This document shows positions 33,050 through 42,049 of a stretch of DNA of 60,697 nt, one piece after another. Position numbers and translations under genes: made by a program. The DNA is taken from positions 1-60,697 of the forward strand of contig JAFGRB010000307.1 in NCBI GenBank assembly GCA_016935365.1. The letters are read 5' to 3'. Positions within the stretch are counted from its first letter, which is position 1; each line of letters starts with the position of its first letter. The DNA is from Deltaproteobacteria bacterium. Lineage in GTDB: Bacteria; Myxococcota; B64-G9. The notes beneath the pieces are model-generated. The model ran no database searches. It was not told where the DNA came from and saw nothing but the letters and a program-made list of their open reading frames with translations.

Positions 33050-34047
33050 CTGCCATCCTCCAAGTCTTCCGGCCGGCAGTCCGCCGGCGCGCTGACCGGG
33101 TTGCACCGGGCGAGGGTCCCGCCCGGGATCTCCAGGAAGTAGTCCCGGCCGACCACCGGGGCCGGCAGGTCCGAGCTCAGGAAGTGGACCCCGGATGAGA
33201 GCGCCGCGTCGAGCCGGGCCTGGTTCTCCTCGTCCGTCCGCTCGATCCCGTCCACGCTGGCGGTCACCAGGAAGCCGGCCCGGACCAGGGCGCGGATCTC
33301 GTCCGCGTCCGAGACCGGGTTGTTGAGCTTGAAGACCGCCGCGGCCGGGTCGTCCGCGTCGTCGGCGTCCACGAACATCAGCCGGCCCTGGAGCGCCGGC
33401 GCGCCGTCGGTGTAGGCCGAGCGGTGCTCCCCCGAGTCCAGCATGGCGAAGAGCACCCGCCCGCGCACGCGCCCCAGGCTCGGCCAGCCGTCGGCGGCGA
33501 TGGCGCCTGGCAGATCGGCGTGCTCGCCGCGCAGCTCGTCCGGCGTCAGGATGCGATCGATCTCGAAGACGCTCAGGATCTCCTCCTCCAGCCCGTCGTA
33601 GCGCCCGACGAATGCCTCGAGCGCAGGATCGGCCCAGTCCATGTCCTGGTCCTTGGGCTCCAGCCAGATCATGAGCGGCAGGTGGTCCCGGTTCGCGTCG
33701 GACCAGGCGCGGATCTCGGCCAGGCAGTCCGTGAAGCGCAGGCACGTGGTCTCCTCGTCCAGCCCGGCCGGCAGATGGAAGACCTCGAAGCCTTCTCCCG
33801 TGCGCAGGTGCAGGTCCAGCTCGAGCTGGCGCACGCCCTGCTCCTCGAGCTGGCGGCCCAGGGGCAGGTGGGCGTAGCGCAGGCTCGGATCCAGCGGATC
33901 GGCCGGCTCCAGGTGGTAGGAGTTGTGGGTCCCGCGGGCCTGCACGCAGCTCAGATCGAGCCGGTCGTCCTTGGGGTAGCGGCTGTCCGCGCAGGCCATA
34001 TGCAGCACGGCCAGACCGAGCAAGGCGCCGCATGAGAACCGACCCAT
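33046..34047 (-). CDS. exported PI-PLC-type phospholipase (Ca-dependent phosphoinositide PLC family)
   Basis: A 333-residue protein from ATG 34047 with a signal peptide or weak lipobox (LGLAVLHMACA). It shows the bacterial PI-PLC-C1 pattern: VQARGTHNSYHLEPADPLD with catalytic-type His, LELDLHLRTGEGFEVFHLP, DHLPLMIWLEPKDQDMDW, and a C-terminal block YFLEIPGGTLARCNPV. These enzymes cleave phosphoinositides or similar phosphodiesters at the barrel top. The longer start (34083) precedes the signal sequence and is not needed. Neighbour of signal peptidase I on the same strand; no operon link is evident beyond a 63-bp gap. Confidence 0.85.
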   Translation of the reverse strand: MGRFSCGALLGLAVLHMACADSRYPKDDRLDLSCVQARGTHNSYHLEPADPLDPSLRYAHLPLGRQLEEQGVRQLELDLHLRTGEGFEVFHLPAGLDEETTCLRFTDCLAEIRAWSDANRDHLPLMIWLEPKDQDMDWADPALEAFVGRYDGLEEEILSVFEIDRILTPDELRGEHADLPGAIAADGWPSLGRVRGRVLFAMLDSGEHRSAYTDGAPALQGRLMFVDADDADDPAAAVFKLNNPVSDADEIRALVRAGFLVTASVDGIERTDEENQARLDAALSSGVHFLSSDLPAPVVGRDYFLEIPGGTLARCNPVSAPADCRPEDLEDGS

Positions 34048-34110
34048 GCGCTCGAGTCTACGCCCCCGGCCTGCGGGTGGCAAACCGGCGCGGGCGATCT
34101 CGGACGTGGC

Positions 34111-34716
34111 TCAGAGCGGCCGCCAGGTGAAGCCGCCGTCGGACATGAAGACCCCCAGGGCGCGGCCCAGGACCGCGTCGATGTGGACGAACCCGAAGGT
34201 CCGGCCGTCGTGGCTCTGCCCGCGGTTGTCGCCCATCACCAGCACGTGCTCGGCCGGCACGCGCACCGGGCCCAGGGGCGGCCCGCCCCTGGCGGTCAGG
34301 CGGATGGGGTGGGCCTTCGCGCCCAGGCGCTCGCGAAGCCCGTCCGGCCCGGCCTCCACCGGGACGGCTCGGCCGTTGAGGCGAAGACGACCCGCGCGCA
34401 CGCAGACCTCGTCCCCCTCGGTGGCCACGACCCGCTTGACGAGCAGCTCGCCCGTCTCGGGGGAGTCGAGGACCACGACGTCTCCGGAAAGCGGCCTGGC
34501 GTAGCGCAGCAGGTAGAGCTGGGACATGGGCAGACGCAGCCCGTAGGCGCGCTTGTCCACCAGGATCCGATCGCCCGCCTCGATCGCGGGCCGCATGGAG
34601 CCCGAGGGCACGAAGTGGTGATCGGCCAGAGAGGCCCGGGCTGCCAGCATGACGAGCAGCAGGGCGGCCAGCGATGCGATCTCCTTCCGCATCTTGCGGC
34701 GCCGGGTCGGGGGCAT
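34111..34716 (-). CDS. lepB: signal peptidase I
   Basis: A 201-residue S26 peptidase with one N-terminal membrane segment (IASLAALLLVMLAARASL). Box B is FVPSGSMRPAIEAGDRILVDK with nucleophile Ser 40. Box D is VKRVVATEGD with general-base Lys 94, and box E is VMGDNRGQSHDGRTFG. It removes signal peptides of exported proteins at the periplasmic membrane face. Start ATG 34716 has GGAGG 6 nt upstream; a further ATG at 34746 lacks this. It has a single membrane helix, like short Gram-positive-type or accessory enzymes, so this may be a second copy. The symbol is given for the family only. Confidence 0.88.
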   Translation of the reverse strand: MPPTRRRKMRKEIASLAALLLVMLAARASLADHHFVPSGSMRPAIEAGDRILVDKRAYGLRLPMSQLYLLRYARPLSGDVVVLDSPETGELLVKRVVATEGDEVCVRAGRLRLNGRAVPVEAGPDGLRERLGAKAHPIRLTARGGPPLGPVRVPAEHVLVMGDNRGQSHDGRTFGFVHIDAVLGRALGVFMSDGGFTWRPL

Positions 34717-34786
34717 GGATCCTCCACAGCCGGTGGATGCAGCCATAAACCCGCAATGGGCGCGGTTTGTTCCCGGCGCGTGCGGA

Positions 34787-34816
34787 TTGCATCTCGGACG
34801 CCCCGCGGGCTAGGAT
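34787..34816 (+). promoter_or_regulatory. candidate promoter for the sulfatase-maturase operon
   Basis: TTGCAT (34787-34792), an 18-bp spacer, and TAGGAT (34811-34816) between the divergent lepB and sulfatase genes. Read by eye. Confidence 0.35.
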
Positions 34817-34849
34817 CCGCCACTGGACTCGATGGAGCTCGGAGCGCGG

Positions 34850-36280
34850 ATGCCAGGGCCGATATCGCGTAGAGATTTCCTGAGGACCCTGTCCTGCGCA
34901 GCCGCGGGCTGCTCTCTGGCCGGGCTCACGGGCTGCAGCAGCTCGAAATCACCGCCGTTCGGGGACGGGGGCCTGCCCAACATCATCATCGTCTTCACGG
35001 ACGATCAGGGCTATGCCGATCTGGGCTGCTTCGGCGCCCGGGACTTCGAGACGCCCCGCCTGGATCGGATGGCCGACGAGGGGATCCAGTTCACCCAGTT
35101 CTACAGCGCGGCCTCCGTGTGCACGCCGTCCCGGGCGGCCCTGTTGACCGGCTGCTATCCCCTGCGGGTCGGCTTGCCGGATGTCCTGTTCCCGGAGGGG
35201 CCGTCCTGGACGGAGGGCAAGACGAACATCGGCATCCACGAGCAGGAGCTGACGATCGCGGAGCTGCTCAAGAAGCTCGACTACCGGACCGCCGCCGTCG
35301 GCAAGTGGCACCTGGGGCACAGGATGCCCTTCCTGCCCACCCGGCACGGCTTCGATACCTACTTCGGGCTGCCGTACAGCAACGACATGACCCCGGACCT
35401 GTACCCGGACCTGCCCCTGATGGACGGGGAGGAGGTGATCGAGACCAACCCCGATCAGTCGCAGCTCACCGCGCGCTACACGCAGAAAGCCCTCGAGTTC
35501 ATCGAGTCCAACGCCGACCGCCGGTTCTTCCTGTACCTGGCCCACAGCATGCCCCATATCCCGCTGGCGGTCTCGGACGGGTTCAGGGGCCGATCGGCGC
35601 AGGGCCTGTACGGCGACGTGATGATGGAGATCGACTGGTCGGTGGGGCGGATCTTCGACAAGCTGGCGGAGCTCGGCATCGACGAGAACACCCTGGTCGT
35701 GTTCGCATCCGACAACGGCCCCTGGCTGGTCTACGGGAACCACGCCGGCTCCGCGTCTCCCCTGCGCGAGGGCAAGGCGACGTCTTTCGAGGGCGGCCAT
35801 CGCGTCCCTTGCCTCATGCGCTGGCCGGCCCGGATCCCGCGCGGCGAGACCTGCCAGGAGATGGTGACGACGATGGACATCCTGCCCAGCATCGCCGCGC
35901 TCACCGGGGGCGCGCTGCCGTCGCTGCCGATCGATGGCAAGAACGTCCTGCCGCTCATCGAGGGCAGGGCGGGCGCGACGAGCCCCCACGAGGCGGTCTA
36001 CTTCTACAACAGCCACCAGCTGCAGGCCGTTCGAAGCGGCGAGTGGAAGCTCCATTTCGCGCACGCCTACAAGACGGTGATCCAGCCCGGACAGGACGGC
36101 GCATACGGCGTCGAGGAGAGCCGGGAGCTCGGGCTGTCCCTGTTCCATCTCGAGCGGGATCCGCAGGAGCGCGACGACCTGGCCGGCCAGTACCCGGAGG
36201 TGGTCGAGCGCCTGACCGCGCTGGCCAGCGCCTTCGACGCCGAGCTCCGGGCGAGCATGCGGGACTGCGGTCGGGTCTAG
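34850..36280 (+). CDS. Tat-exported lipoprotein sulfatase (type I, formylglycine)
   Basis: A 476-residue protein. A twin-Arg signal (SRRDFLRTL) merges into a lipobox (SLAGLTGC). The sulfatase core follows: NIIIVFTDDQGYADLGCFG (metal-binding DD), the FGly motif CTPSRAALLTG with Cys 91, and VGKWHLG. The metal-binding FASDNGPWLVYGNH and a short C-terminal DUF4976-like tail are also present. It is similar to arylsulfatases that strip sulfate from polysaccharides. ATG 34850 is preferred (GGAG 5 nt upstream, Tat motif near the N-terminus); 34832 is the alternative. The FGly residue must be made before folding, matching Tat export and the adjacent maturase. Substrate unknown. Confidence 0.92.
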   Translation: MPGPISRRDFLRTLSCAAAGCSLAGLTGCSSSKSPPFGDGGLPNIIIVFTDDQGYADLGCFGARDFETPRLDRMADEGIQFTQFYSAASVCTPSRAALLTGCYPLRVGLPDVLFPEGPSWTEGKTNIGIHEQELTIAELLKKLDYRTAAVGKWHLGHRMPFLPTRHGFDTYFGLPYSNDMTPDLYPDLPLMDGEEVIETNPDQSQLTARYTQKALEFIESNADRRFFLYLAHSMPHIPLAVSDGFRGRSAQGLYGDVMMEIDWSVGRIFDKLAELGIDENTLVVFASDNGPWLVYGNHAGSASPLREGKATSFEGGHRVPCLMRWPARIPRGETCQEMVTTMDILPSIAALTGGALPSLPIDGKNVLPLIEGRAGATSPHEAVYFYNSHQLQAVRSGEWKLHFAHAYKTVIQPGQDGAYGVEESRELGLSLFHLERDPQERDDLAGQYPEVVERLTALASAFDAELRASMRDCGRV

Positions 36281-37486
36281 ATGGCTCGAAGGCGCCCCTA
36301 TCAAGTCGTCGCCAAGCCCATCGGCCCGGCGTGCAACCTCGATTGCAGGTACTGCTACTACCTGGACAAGAAGAGCCTCTATCCCGAAAGACAGGCCCCG
36401 TCCGACTGGGAGATGCCGGACGCCGTGCTGGAGTCGTTCATCCGCCAGAAGCTCGAGACGAGCGATCAGCCCCTGGAGACCTTCTGCTGGCAGGGGGGCG
36501 AGCCGACGCTCCTGGGCGCGGGCTTCTTTCGCAAGGTCCTCGCCTTGCAGCGCGAGTACGCCGGCGGCAGGCAGATCGAGAACAGCCTGCAGACCAACGG
36601 CATCCTGCTGGATGACGACTGGTGCCGCTTCCTCGCGGACAGCGGCTTTCTGGTCGGCATCTCCATCGACGGACCGCGCGAGATGCACGATGCCTACCGG
36701 ATCGACCTGGCGGGCAAGCCCACCTTCGACCGGGTCGTCCGCGGGGTCGAGCTGCTGAGAAAGCACGGCGTGCAGTTCAACACCCTGACCGCCGTGCACG
36801 ATCGCAATGCCCGCCATCCGCTGGAGGTCTACGCCTTCCTCGAGGACCTGGGCAGCCGCTTCATGCAGTTCATCCCGATCGTGGAGAGGGCCGCCGGAGA
36901 GGCCGGGCCGAGCGAACGGTCGGTGGAGCCCGGTCAGCTCGGGGCGTTCCTGATCGCGGTCTTCGACCACTGGGTCCGCCACGACGTGGGCGCGCGCTTC
37001 GTCCAGCTCTTCGACGTCTCGCTCCAGGCGTGGTGCGGGATCGAGGCGAGCCTGTGCCTCTTCTCCGAGACCTGCGGCCGGGCTCCGGCCCTGGAGTCGA
37101 ACGGGGACCTGTACGCCTGCGATCACTTCGTCTTCCCGGAGTACAGGCTGGGCAACATCCTCCGGCAGTCGCTGCGATCGATGGTCGAGTCCCGGCAGCA
37201 GGCGGCCTTCGGCGCGCGCAAGCGGGACGGTCTGCCCCGGTGCTGCCGCGAGTGCGAGTTCCTGTTCGCCTGTCGCGGCGGGTGCCCGAGGAATCGCTTC
37301 TCGATCTCGCCCGACGGAGAGCCGGGGCTCAATTCCCTGTGCGCCGGATACCGGCAGTTCTTCGCGCACGTCGAGCCCTACATGCGGTTCATGGCCGGCG
37401 AGCTCCGCCAGCGCCGCTCTCCGGCCCGCGTCATGGCCTGGGCCCGGGACAGGGACGCGCGCGCGCTTCGGGATGCGCAGGGATGA
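36281..37486 (+). CDS. anaerobic sulfatase maturase (radical SAM, SPASM)
   Basis: A 401-residue radical-SAM enzyme beginning immediately after the sulfatase stop (TAG then ATG). The SAM cluster motif is CNLDCRYC (Cys 18, 22, 25), preceded by KPIGPA as in anSMEs. CWQGGEPTLLG and GISIDGPREMHDAYR are typical. The SPASM region has CGRAPALESNGDLYACDHFV and CRECEFLFACRGGCPRNRF, supplying ligands for the two auxiliary [4Fe-4S] clusters. It oxidises the active-site Cys (or Ser) of a sulfatase to formylglycine. Adjacency to a Cys-type sulfatase identifies its client. Confidence 0.95.
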   Translation: MARRRPYQVVAKPIGPACNLDCRYCYYLDKKSLYPERQAPSDWEMPDAVLESFIRQKLETSDQPLETFCWQGGEPTLLGAGFFRKVLALQREYAGGRQIENSLQTNGILLDDDWCRFLADSGFLVGISIDGPREMHDAYRIDLAGKPTFDRVVRGVELLRKHGVQFNTLTAVHDRNARHPLEVYAFLEDLGSRFMQFIPIVERAAGEAGPSERSVEPGQLGAFLIAVFDHWVRHDVGARFVQLFDVSLQAWCGIEASLCLFSETCGRAPALESNGDLYACDHFVFPEYRLGNILRQSLRSMVESRQQAAFGARKRDGLPRCCRECEFLFACRGGCPRNRFSISPDGEPGLNSLCAGYRQFFAHVEPYMRFMAGELRQRRSPARVMAWARDRDARALRDAQG

Positions 37487-37510
37487 CAGGCCGGGGCTGG
37501 ATGCTATACT
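37483..37510 (+). promoter_or_regulatory. candidate promoter for the IPT/TIG lipoprotein
   Basis: ATGACA (37483-37488, overlapping the maturase stop codon), a 16-bp spacer, and TATACT (37505-37510) with an extended TGC just before. GGAGG (37526-37530) then ATG 37537. It is the best-looking promoter in the window. Confidence 0.5.
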
Positions 37511-37536
37511 GACCTGAACGGACATGGAGGGCTGGT

Positions 37537-40500
37537 ATGCGGTCAGGAGAGATCTCGCGGGTAGGAACGCTCCTCGTTTTCACTTGCGCGTGCGTCGCTT
37601 GCGGCGGAGGGAAGCAGGAACCCGTCGTGGTGCCCGCACCCGGCCTCTCCGCCTGCCATCCGCCTTCGGGTCCCGTGACGGGCAGCACGCCGGTCGTGCT
37701 GACGGGCACCGGCTTCGCGGACGGGCCGCAGCTGGCCGTGCGCTTCGGCGGGACGCCTGCGACCGATCTGGCCTTGATCGACTCGGTCAGCCTGCGCTGC
37801 CTCACGCCCGCGGGCAGCGGCAGCGTCGACGTGGAGCTGATCAATGGCGACGGGCAGCGGGCTGCGCTGCCGGACGGCTTCGCCTACGATCCGGACGCCG
37901 CTCCGACCGTGCGGGCCTTCGCGCCCGAGAGCGGCTCCGAGGCGGGCGGCACCCGGCTGACGATCCGCGGTGCCAACTTCGCTCCCGGCGCCTCGCTGCG
38001 GGTCGAGCTCGGAGCCGGCAACCCGGCGACAGACACGACCTTCGTCGACTCGAACAGCATCGAGTGCACCAGCCCGCCGGGCAGCGGGATCGTGGACCTG
38101 AGGGTCACCAGCGGCGACGGCCAGAGCGCGGTGCTCGAGGGCGCGTATACGTATTATCCCCCCTGGTCCGCGACCGATCTGACGCACTCGACCGGGGACG
38201 CTTCCGATCCGGCCATCTTCATCGGCTCGATCGGCGTCTTTTACAACAAGGGAGATACGCTCTACGGCTCCCACTCGGACGGCAGGGAGATCGAGCTGGG
38301 CGATGGCTACAATCCGGACGGGGTCACGGGCCCCGACGGCGTGGAGCACGTCGTCTGGGAGAGTCAGGGCCGCATCATCTACGCCAGCTCGAAGGACGAC
38401 TTCGGGGAGAAGAAGGCCATCTCGAGCTCGGGCGATTCGAGCCGCCCGAGCATCTCCGTGGACTCCAAAGGCAATGTGCACGTGGCCTGGAACGAGAACG
38501 AGCTGGGTGCCTTCGAGATCCTCACTGCCAGCTCGAGGGACGGCTTCCAGCGCATCACCAGCGTCTCGAACAACGCCGACGGCTCGCACGCGCCTTCGAA
38601 CGCGGTCGACGCGGACGATACCGTGCACGTGGTCTGGGGGGGGCAAGTCGGGGGGACGCGCTGGGACATCTTCCACGCGAGCTCGAGCGACGACTTCGAG
38701 ACCAAGACCAACGTGTCGAGCTCTGCCGACGAGTCGCGCAGCCCCGACTGCAGCGCCCTGGGCAGCCAGCTTCGCGTGGCCTGGGCGCAACAGGTCGGCG
38801 CAAGCCAGTGGGACGTCTTCACGGCCGGCTCGGAGGACGCCTTCGCGGCCCAGACCCAGGTGACGAGCAGCGCCGAGGCCTCGACCGCGCCCGCGATCGC
38901 CACGCACCCGGACGGCACGATCCATCTGGTCTGGGAGCAGGCCGACGACCAGGGCGGCAAGGACATCTTCTACGCCAGCTCGGAGAGCTGGTCCGTGCTG
39001 ACGAACGTCTCCAGCTCGGCCGAGGAGTCGACCGACCCGGCGATCGCGGTGGACAGCGAGAACACCGCCCACGTGGCCTGGGTGGAGAACATCGGCGGCG
39101 TGAAGCAGATCCGCTACGCCAACTCCCAGGGTCGCCCCTTCACCCCCGCGCCGATCCTCACCGGCTGCGCGCCCGACAACGCCAATCCGCAGGGCGGGTG
39201 TCGGGCGATGGTCACCGGCAAGTACTTCGTCCGCGGGCCGTCGTTGCGGGTGGAGCTCGGGGCCGGCAACTTCGCATCCGAGTATATCGCCTTTCCGCCC
39301 TTCATCTACTTCACCGTCCCGCCCGGCGCGGTTGGCCCTGTCGACGTGATCGTCACCAACGGCGACGGGCGGAGGGCGGTCCTGGAGGACGGCTTCGTGT
39401 ACAACCCGCCGCCGACCATCACGGCCTGCAGCCCCGACAAGGGCCCCGAGTCGGGAGGCATGCCGGTGAAGATCTCCGGGGAGCACTTCGTGCACGGTCA
39501 TAGTCTCTTCGTGATGTTCGGCACGGAGCTCGCCACGGAGGTGGTGGTATTGAATCCGAACACCATCTCCTGCAGGGCCCCCAAGGGCGCCGGCATCGTG
39601 GAGGTGAGAGTCCAGAACGGCGACGAGCAGGAAGCGGAGCCGCTGGAAAACGGCTTCAGCTACCAGACGCCCTGGTCGGACCCCGAGAACCTCACCCGGA
39701 CGGGCAACGTCGACTCGCCCTCCTTCGCCGTCGACGGCCAGGGTGTCCTGCACATGGCCTGGAGCGACGACTCCGATGGTCCCATCGACGTCGTCTACGC
39801 CAACTCCAACGATTTCAGCGCGCGAAAGAACCTCTCCACCAGCGCAGACGACTCGGTCGGACCGTCGCTGGCCGTGGATTCGAGCGGCGTGGTGCACATC
39901 GGCTGGCTGGAGCGCCTCGCCGGCGGCACGGCCAGCGAGATCTTCTACGCGAACTCCTCGAGCGACTGGATGGTCTCGAACATCTCGCTGAACAGCGAAA
40001 GCGAGTACGGAGACTACGGGCCCGACCGCCCGTCCATCGCCCCGCTTTCGGGCGGCGGCGCCCAGCTGGTCTGGAGCCAGTGGGTCTACGACGAGAACCT
40101 CGCCCAGTTCTTTCACGACGTGTGCTACGCCAGCTCGTCGAACGGCTGGAGCATCTCGAACGTCTCCGACTCGGCCGCCGAGTCGCACGTGCCGAAGATC
40201 GCATCGAGCGTCGGCGGCGTGCACGTCGTCTGGGAGGAGTGGGTGGACGACGCCAACCACGAGGTCTTCTACGCCGCCTCTCCCGGCTGGGAGAAGACGA
40301 ACGTGTCGAACACGGCCCTGTACTCGGAGAACCCCGAGCTGGCGGTGCACGGTACGACGGGCGTCCACGTCGTCTGGGAGGAGCACAGCGGCGGGATCGA
40401 CTCGACCGAGGTCTACTGCGCGGGCTCCTCGAACGGCTGGGCTGCAGTCAACGTCTCCCGGACCGCCGAGCAGCCCTCGGTCGGGCCGTCGGTGGCCGTG

Positions 40501-42048
40501 GACGGAGACGGCGCAGCCCACGTGGCCTGGGAGGAGATCGTCGAGGGCTACTCGAATGTCCGCTATGCCTTCTCTCCGAGCTGGGGCGCGCAGCAGATCA
40601 CCGAAACGGCCGACAATGACAGCTCTGTGGCGCCGCTGATCGCGATCGATGCGAACGGCATCGTGCACTTCGTCTGGGAGCGCTACCACGGGGGCGACTA
40701 CGATGCGTACTATCGCAGCTCGAAGGCGATGCGCATCGCGGCCTGCATTCCCGACAACTGCCCGAAGGCGGGCGGCTCGAGGATCGATGTCGCCGGCGCC
40801 AATCTGGACGCGCCCACCCAGCTCGAGGTGGCCTTCGGAGAGGGCAACGCCTCCGGGCGGGTGGAGGGCTCGACATGGGGGCTCAACTGCGATGCGCCCC
40901 CGGGTGAAGGCACGGTGGATCTGATCGTCACCCGGCAAGGAGGCGGGACAGCCACGCTGGAAGACGGTTTTCGCTATACCGACTGGCACGGAGAGAAGAT
41001 CGTCGACCCGACATCCGGTTCCACCTATCCGGCGCTCGCGCTGGATGCTCGAGATGTGCCGCATGTCGCCTGGGAGGAAGGCGGAGAGGTCTACTACGCC
41101 AACGCCGCGGACGGCTGGGCGAGGGTGAACGTCTCGAACACGCCCCTGGACTCGTCCAGGCCGAGCATCGCGGTCGGCGGCGACGGCAAGGTCCACGTCG
41201 CCTGGGCGGAGTGGACGGATACCGGAGATGAGCAGATCCAGTACTCCAACTCCGGCTGGGACTGGAGCGTGAAGCAGACCATCGGGAACGGCCAGGCTCC
41301 GTGCCTGGCCGTCGGCCCATACCACGTCACCCACGTCGCCTGGTCCTGCGACGCTGGCGTCTGTTACGCAAACCACGCCACCGCCTGGAGGCCGGAGACG
41401 ATCTGGGAAACGTCCGGCTCCACTTCACCCGTGCTGGTCGTGGACGAGAGAGGGGTCGCCCACGTGGCCTGGGGGGAGTCGGTTGCGAGCTCGATACCGG
41501 GCACCCACGCCTATGCCAACGAAGAGGTCTATTACGCGAACTTCGCGACCGGCTGGCGCGTCGTCAACGTCTCGGAGACCCTGGCCCCCTTCGAAGTGGA
41601 GGGCGAGACGCTCGTCGGCAGCTCGATCCTGCCTTCGATCGCACTCGACGGCGGCGGCGTCGCCCATGTCGCCTGGACCGAGCTGACGCATTACGACATC
41701 GATTACTACAAGCCCTACTGCGAGATCTACTACGCCAACGCCTCGGCAGGCTGGACGAACATGAGCGTCTTTCACTCGGACGATCCCACCAACGCCTACA
41801 GGGCCGGTCCCTCGCTGGCCGCGGAAAAGAGCGGCCAGCTCCACGTCGCGTGGTCCAGGAACGGCGAGCTCATGTACGCCGCCGGGCCTCCCGGCGACCT
41901 CGTGGAGGAGCTCGTCTACGACACCAAGCTCATCTCTCTCAGGCCATCGCTGGCGGTCGACGCGCGCGGTGTCGCCCACGTCGCCTGGCAGGAGGGCGAC
42001 GCGAACTCGAGACCCGAGAAGCTTTTTTACTCCGACAACGCGCCCTGA
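37537..42048 (+). CDS. very large IPT/TIG and BNR-like repeat lipoprotein
   Basis: A 1503-residue protein with lipobox CACVACGGG. Five IPT/TIG-like Ig domains are visible (for example SGPVTGSTPVVLTGTGFADG, SGSEAGGTRLTIRGANFAPG, KGPESGGMPVKISGEHFVHG, DNCPKAGGSRIDVAGANLD), each ending in a GDGQ/NGD..LEDGF-type strand. Between them are sets of ~55-residue beta-propeller blades with repeating VHVAWxE and FYANSS motifs and SIAVD/SLAVD starts, resembling BNR/sialidase-type blades. No sialidase catalytic residues were picked out. It is probably a surface adhesin or glycan-binding protein. It has its own promoter after the sulfatase-maturase pair and ends 1 bp before the convergent PHP gene. Confidence 0.88.
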   Translation: MRSGEISRVGTLLVFTCACVACGGGKQEPVVVPAPGLSACHPPSGPVTGSTPVVLTGTGFADGPQLAVRFGGTPATDLALIDSVSLRCLTPAGSGSVDVELINGDGQRAALPDGFAYDPDAAPTVRAFAPESGSEAGGTRLTIRGANFAPGASLRVELGAGNPATDTTFVDSNSIECTSPPGSGIVDLRVTSGDGQSAVLEGAYTYYPPWSATDLTHSTGDASDPAIFIGSIGVFYNKGDTLYGSHSDGREIELGDGYNPDGVTGPDGVEHVVWESQGRIIYASSKDDFGEKKAISSSGDSSRPSISVDSKGNVHVAWNENELGAFEILTASSRDGFQRITSVSNNADGSHAPSNAVDADDTVHVVWGGQVGGTRWDIFHASSSDDFETKTNVSSSADESRSPDCSALGSQLRVAWAQQVGASQWDVFTAGSEDAFAAQTQVTSSAEASTAPAIATHPDGTIHLVWEQADDQGGKDIFYASSESWSVLTNVSSSAEESTDPAIAVDSENTAHVAWVENIGGVKQIRYANSQGRPFTPAPILTGCAPDNANPQGGCRAMVTGKYFVRGPSLRVELGAGNFASEYIAFPPFIYFTVPPGAVGPVDVIVTNGDGRRAVLEDGFVYNPPPTITACSPDKGPESGGMPVKISGEHFVHGHSLFVMFGTELATEVVVLNPNTISCRAPKGAGIVEVRVQNGDEQEAEPLENGFSYQTPWSDPENLTRTGNVDSPSFAVDGQGVLHMAWSDDSDGPIDVVYANSNDFSARKNLSTSADDSVGPSLAVDSSGVVHIGWLERLAGGTASEIFYANSSSDWMVSNISLNSESEYGDYGPDRPSIAPLSGGGAQLVWSQWVYDENLAQFFHDVCYASSSNGWSISNVSDSAAESHVPKIASSVGGVHVVWEEWVDDANHEVFYAASPGWEKTNVSNTALYSENPELAVHGTTGVHVVWEEHSGGIDSTEVYCAGSSNGWAAVNVSRTAEQPSVGPSVAVDGDGAAHVAWEEIVEGYSNVRYAFSPSWGAQQITETADNDSSVAPLIAIDANGIVHFVWERYHGGDYDAYYRSSKAMRIAACIPDNCPKAGGSRIDVAGANLDAPTQLEVAFGEGNASGRVEGSTWGLNCDAPPGEGTVDLIVTRQGGGTATLEDGFRYTDWHGEKIVDPTSGSTYPALALDARDVPHVAWEEGGEVYYANAADGWARVNVSNTPLDSSRPSIAVGGDGKVHVAWAEWTDTGDEQIQYSNSGWDWSVKQTIGNGQAPCLAVGPYHVTHVAWSCDAGVCYANHATAWRPETIWETSGSTSPVLVVDERGVAHVAWGESVASSIPGTHAYANEEVYYANFATGWRVVNVSETLAPFEVEGETLVGSSILPSIALDGGGVAHVAWTELTHYDIDYYKPYCEIYYANASAGWTNMSVFHSDDPTNAYRAGPSLAAEKSGQLHVAWSRNGELMYAAGPPGDLVEELVYDTKLISLRPSLAVDARGVAHVAWQEGDANSRPEKLFYSDNAP

Positions 42049-42049
42049 C

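Noticed and set aside
37543..41376. 1277-codon minus-strand frame opposite the IPT/TIG gene
   Set aside because: Simple antisense of beta-repeat DNA; no start context and no recognisable fold.
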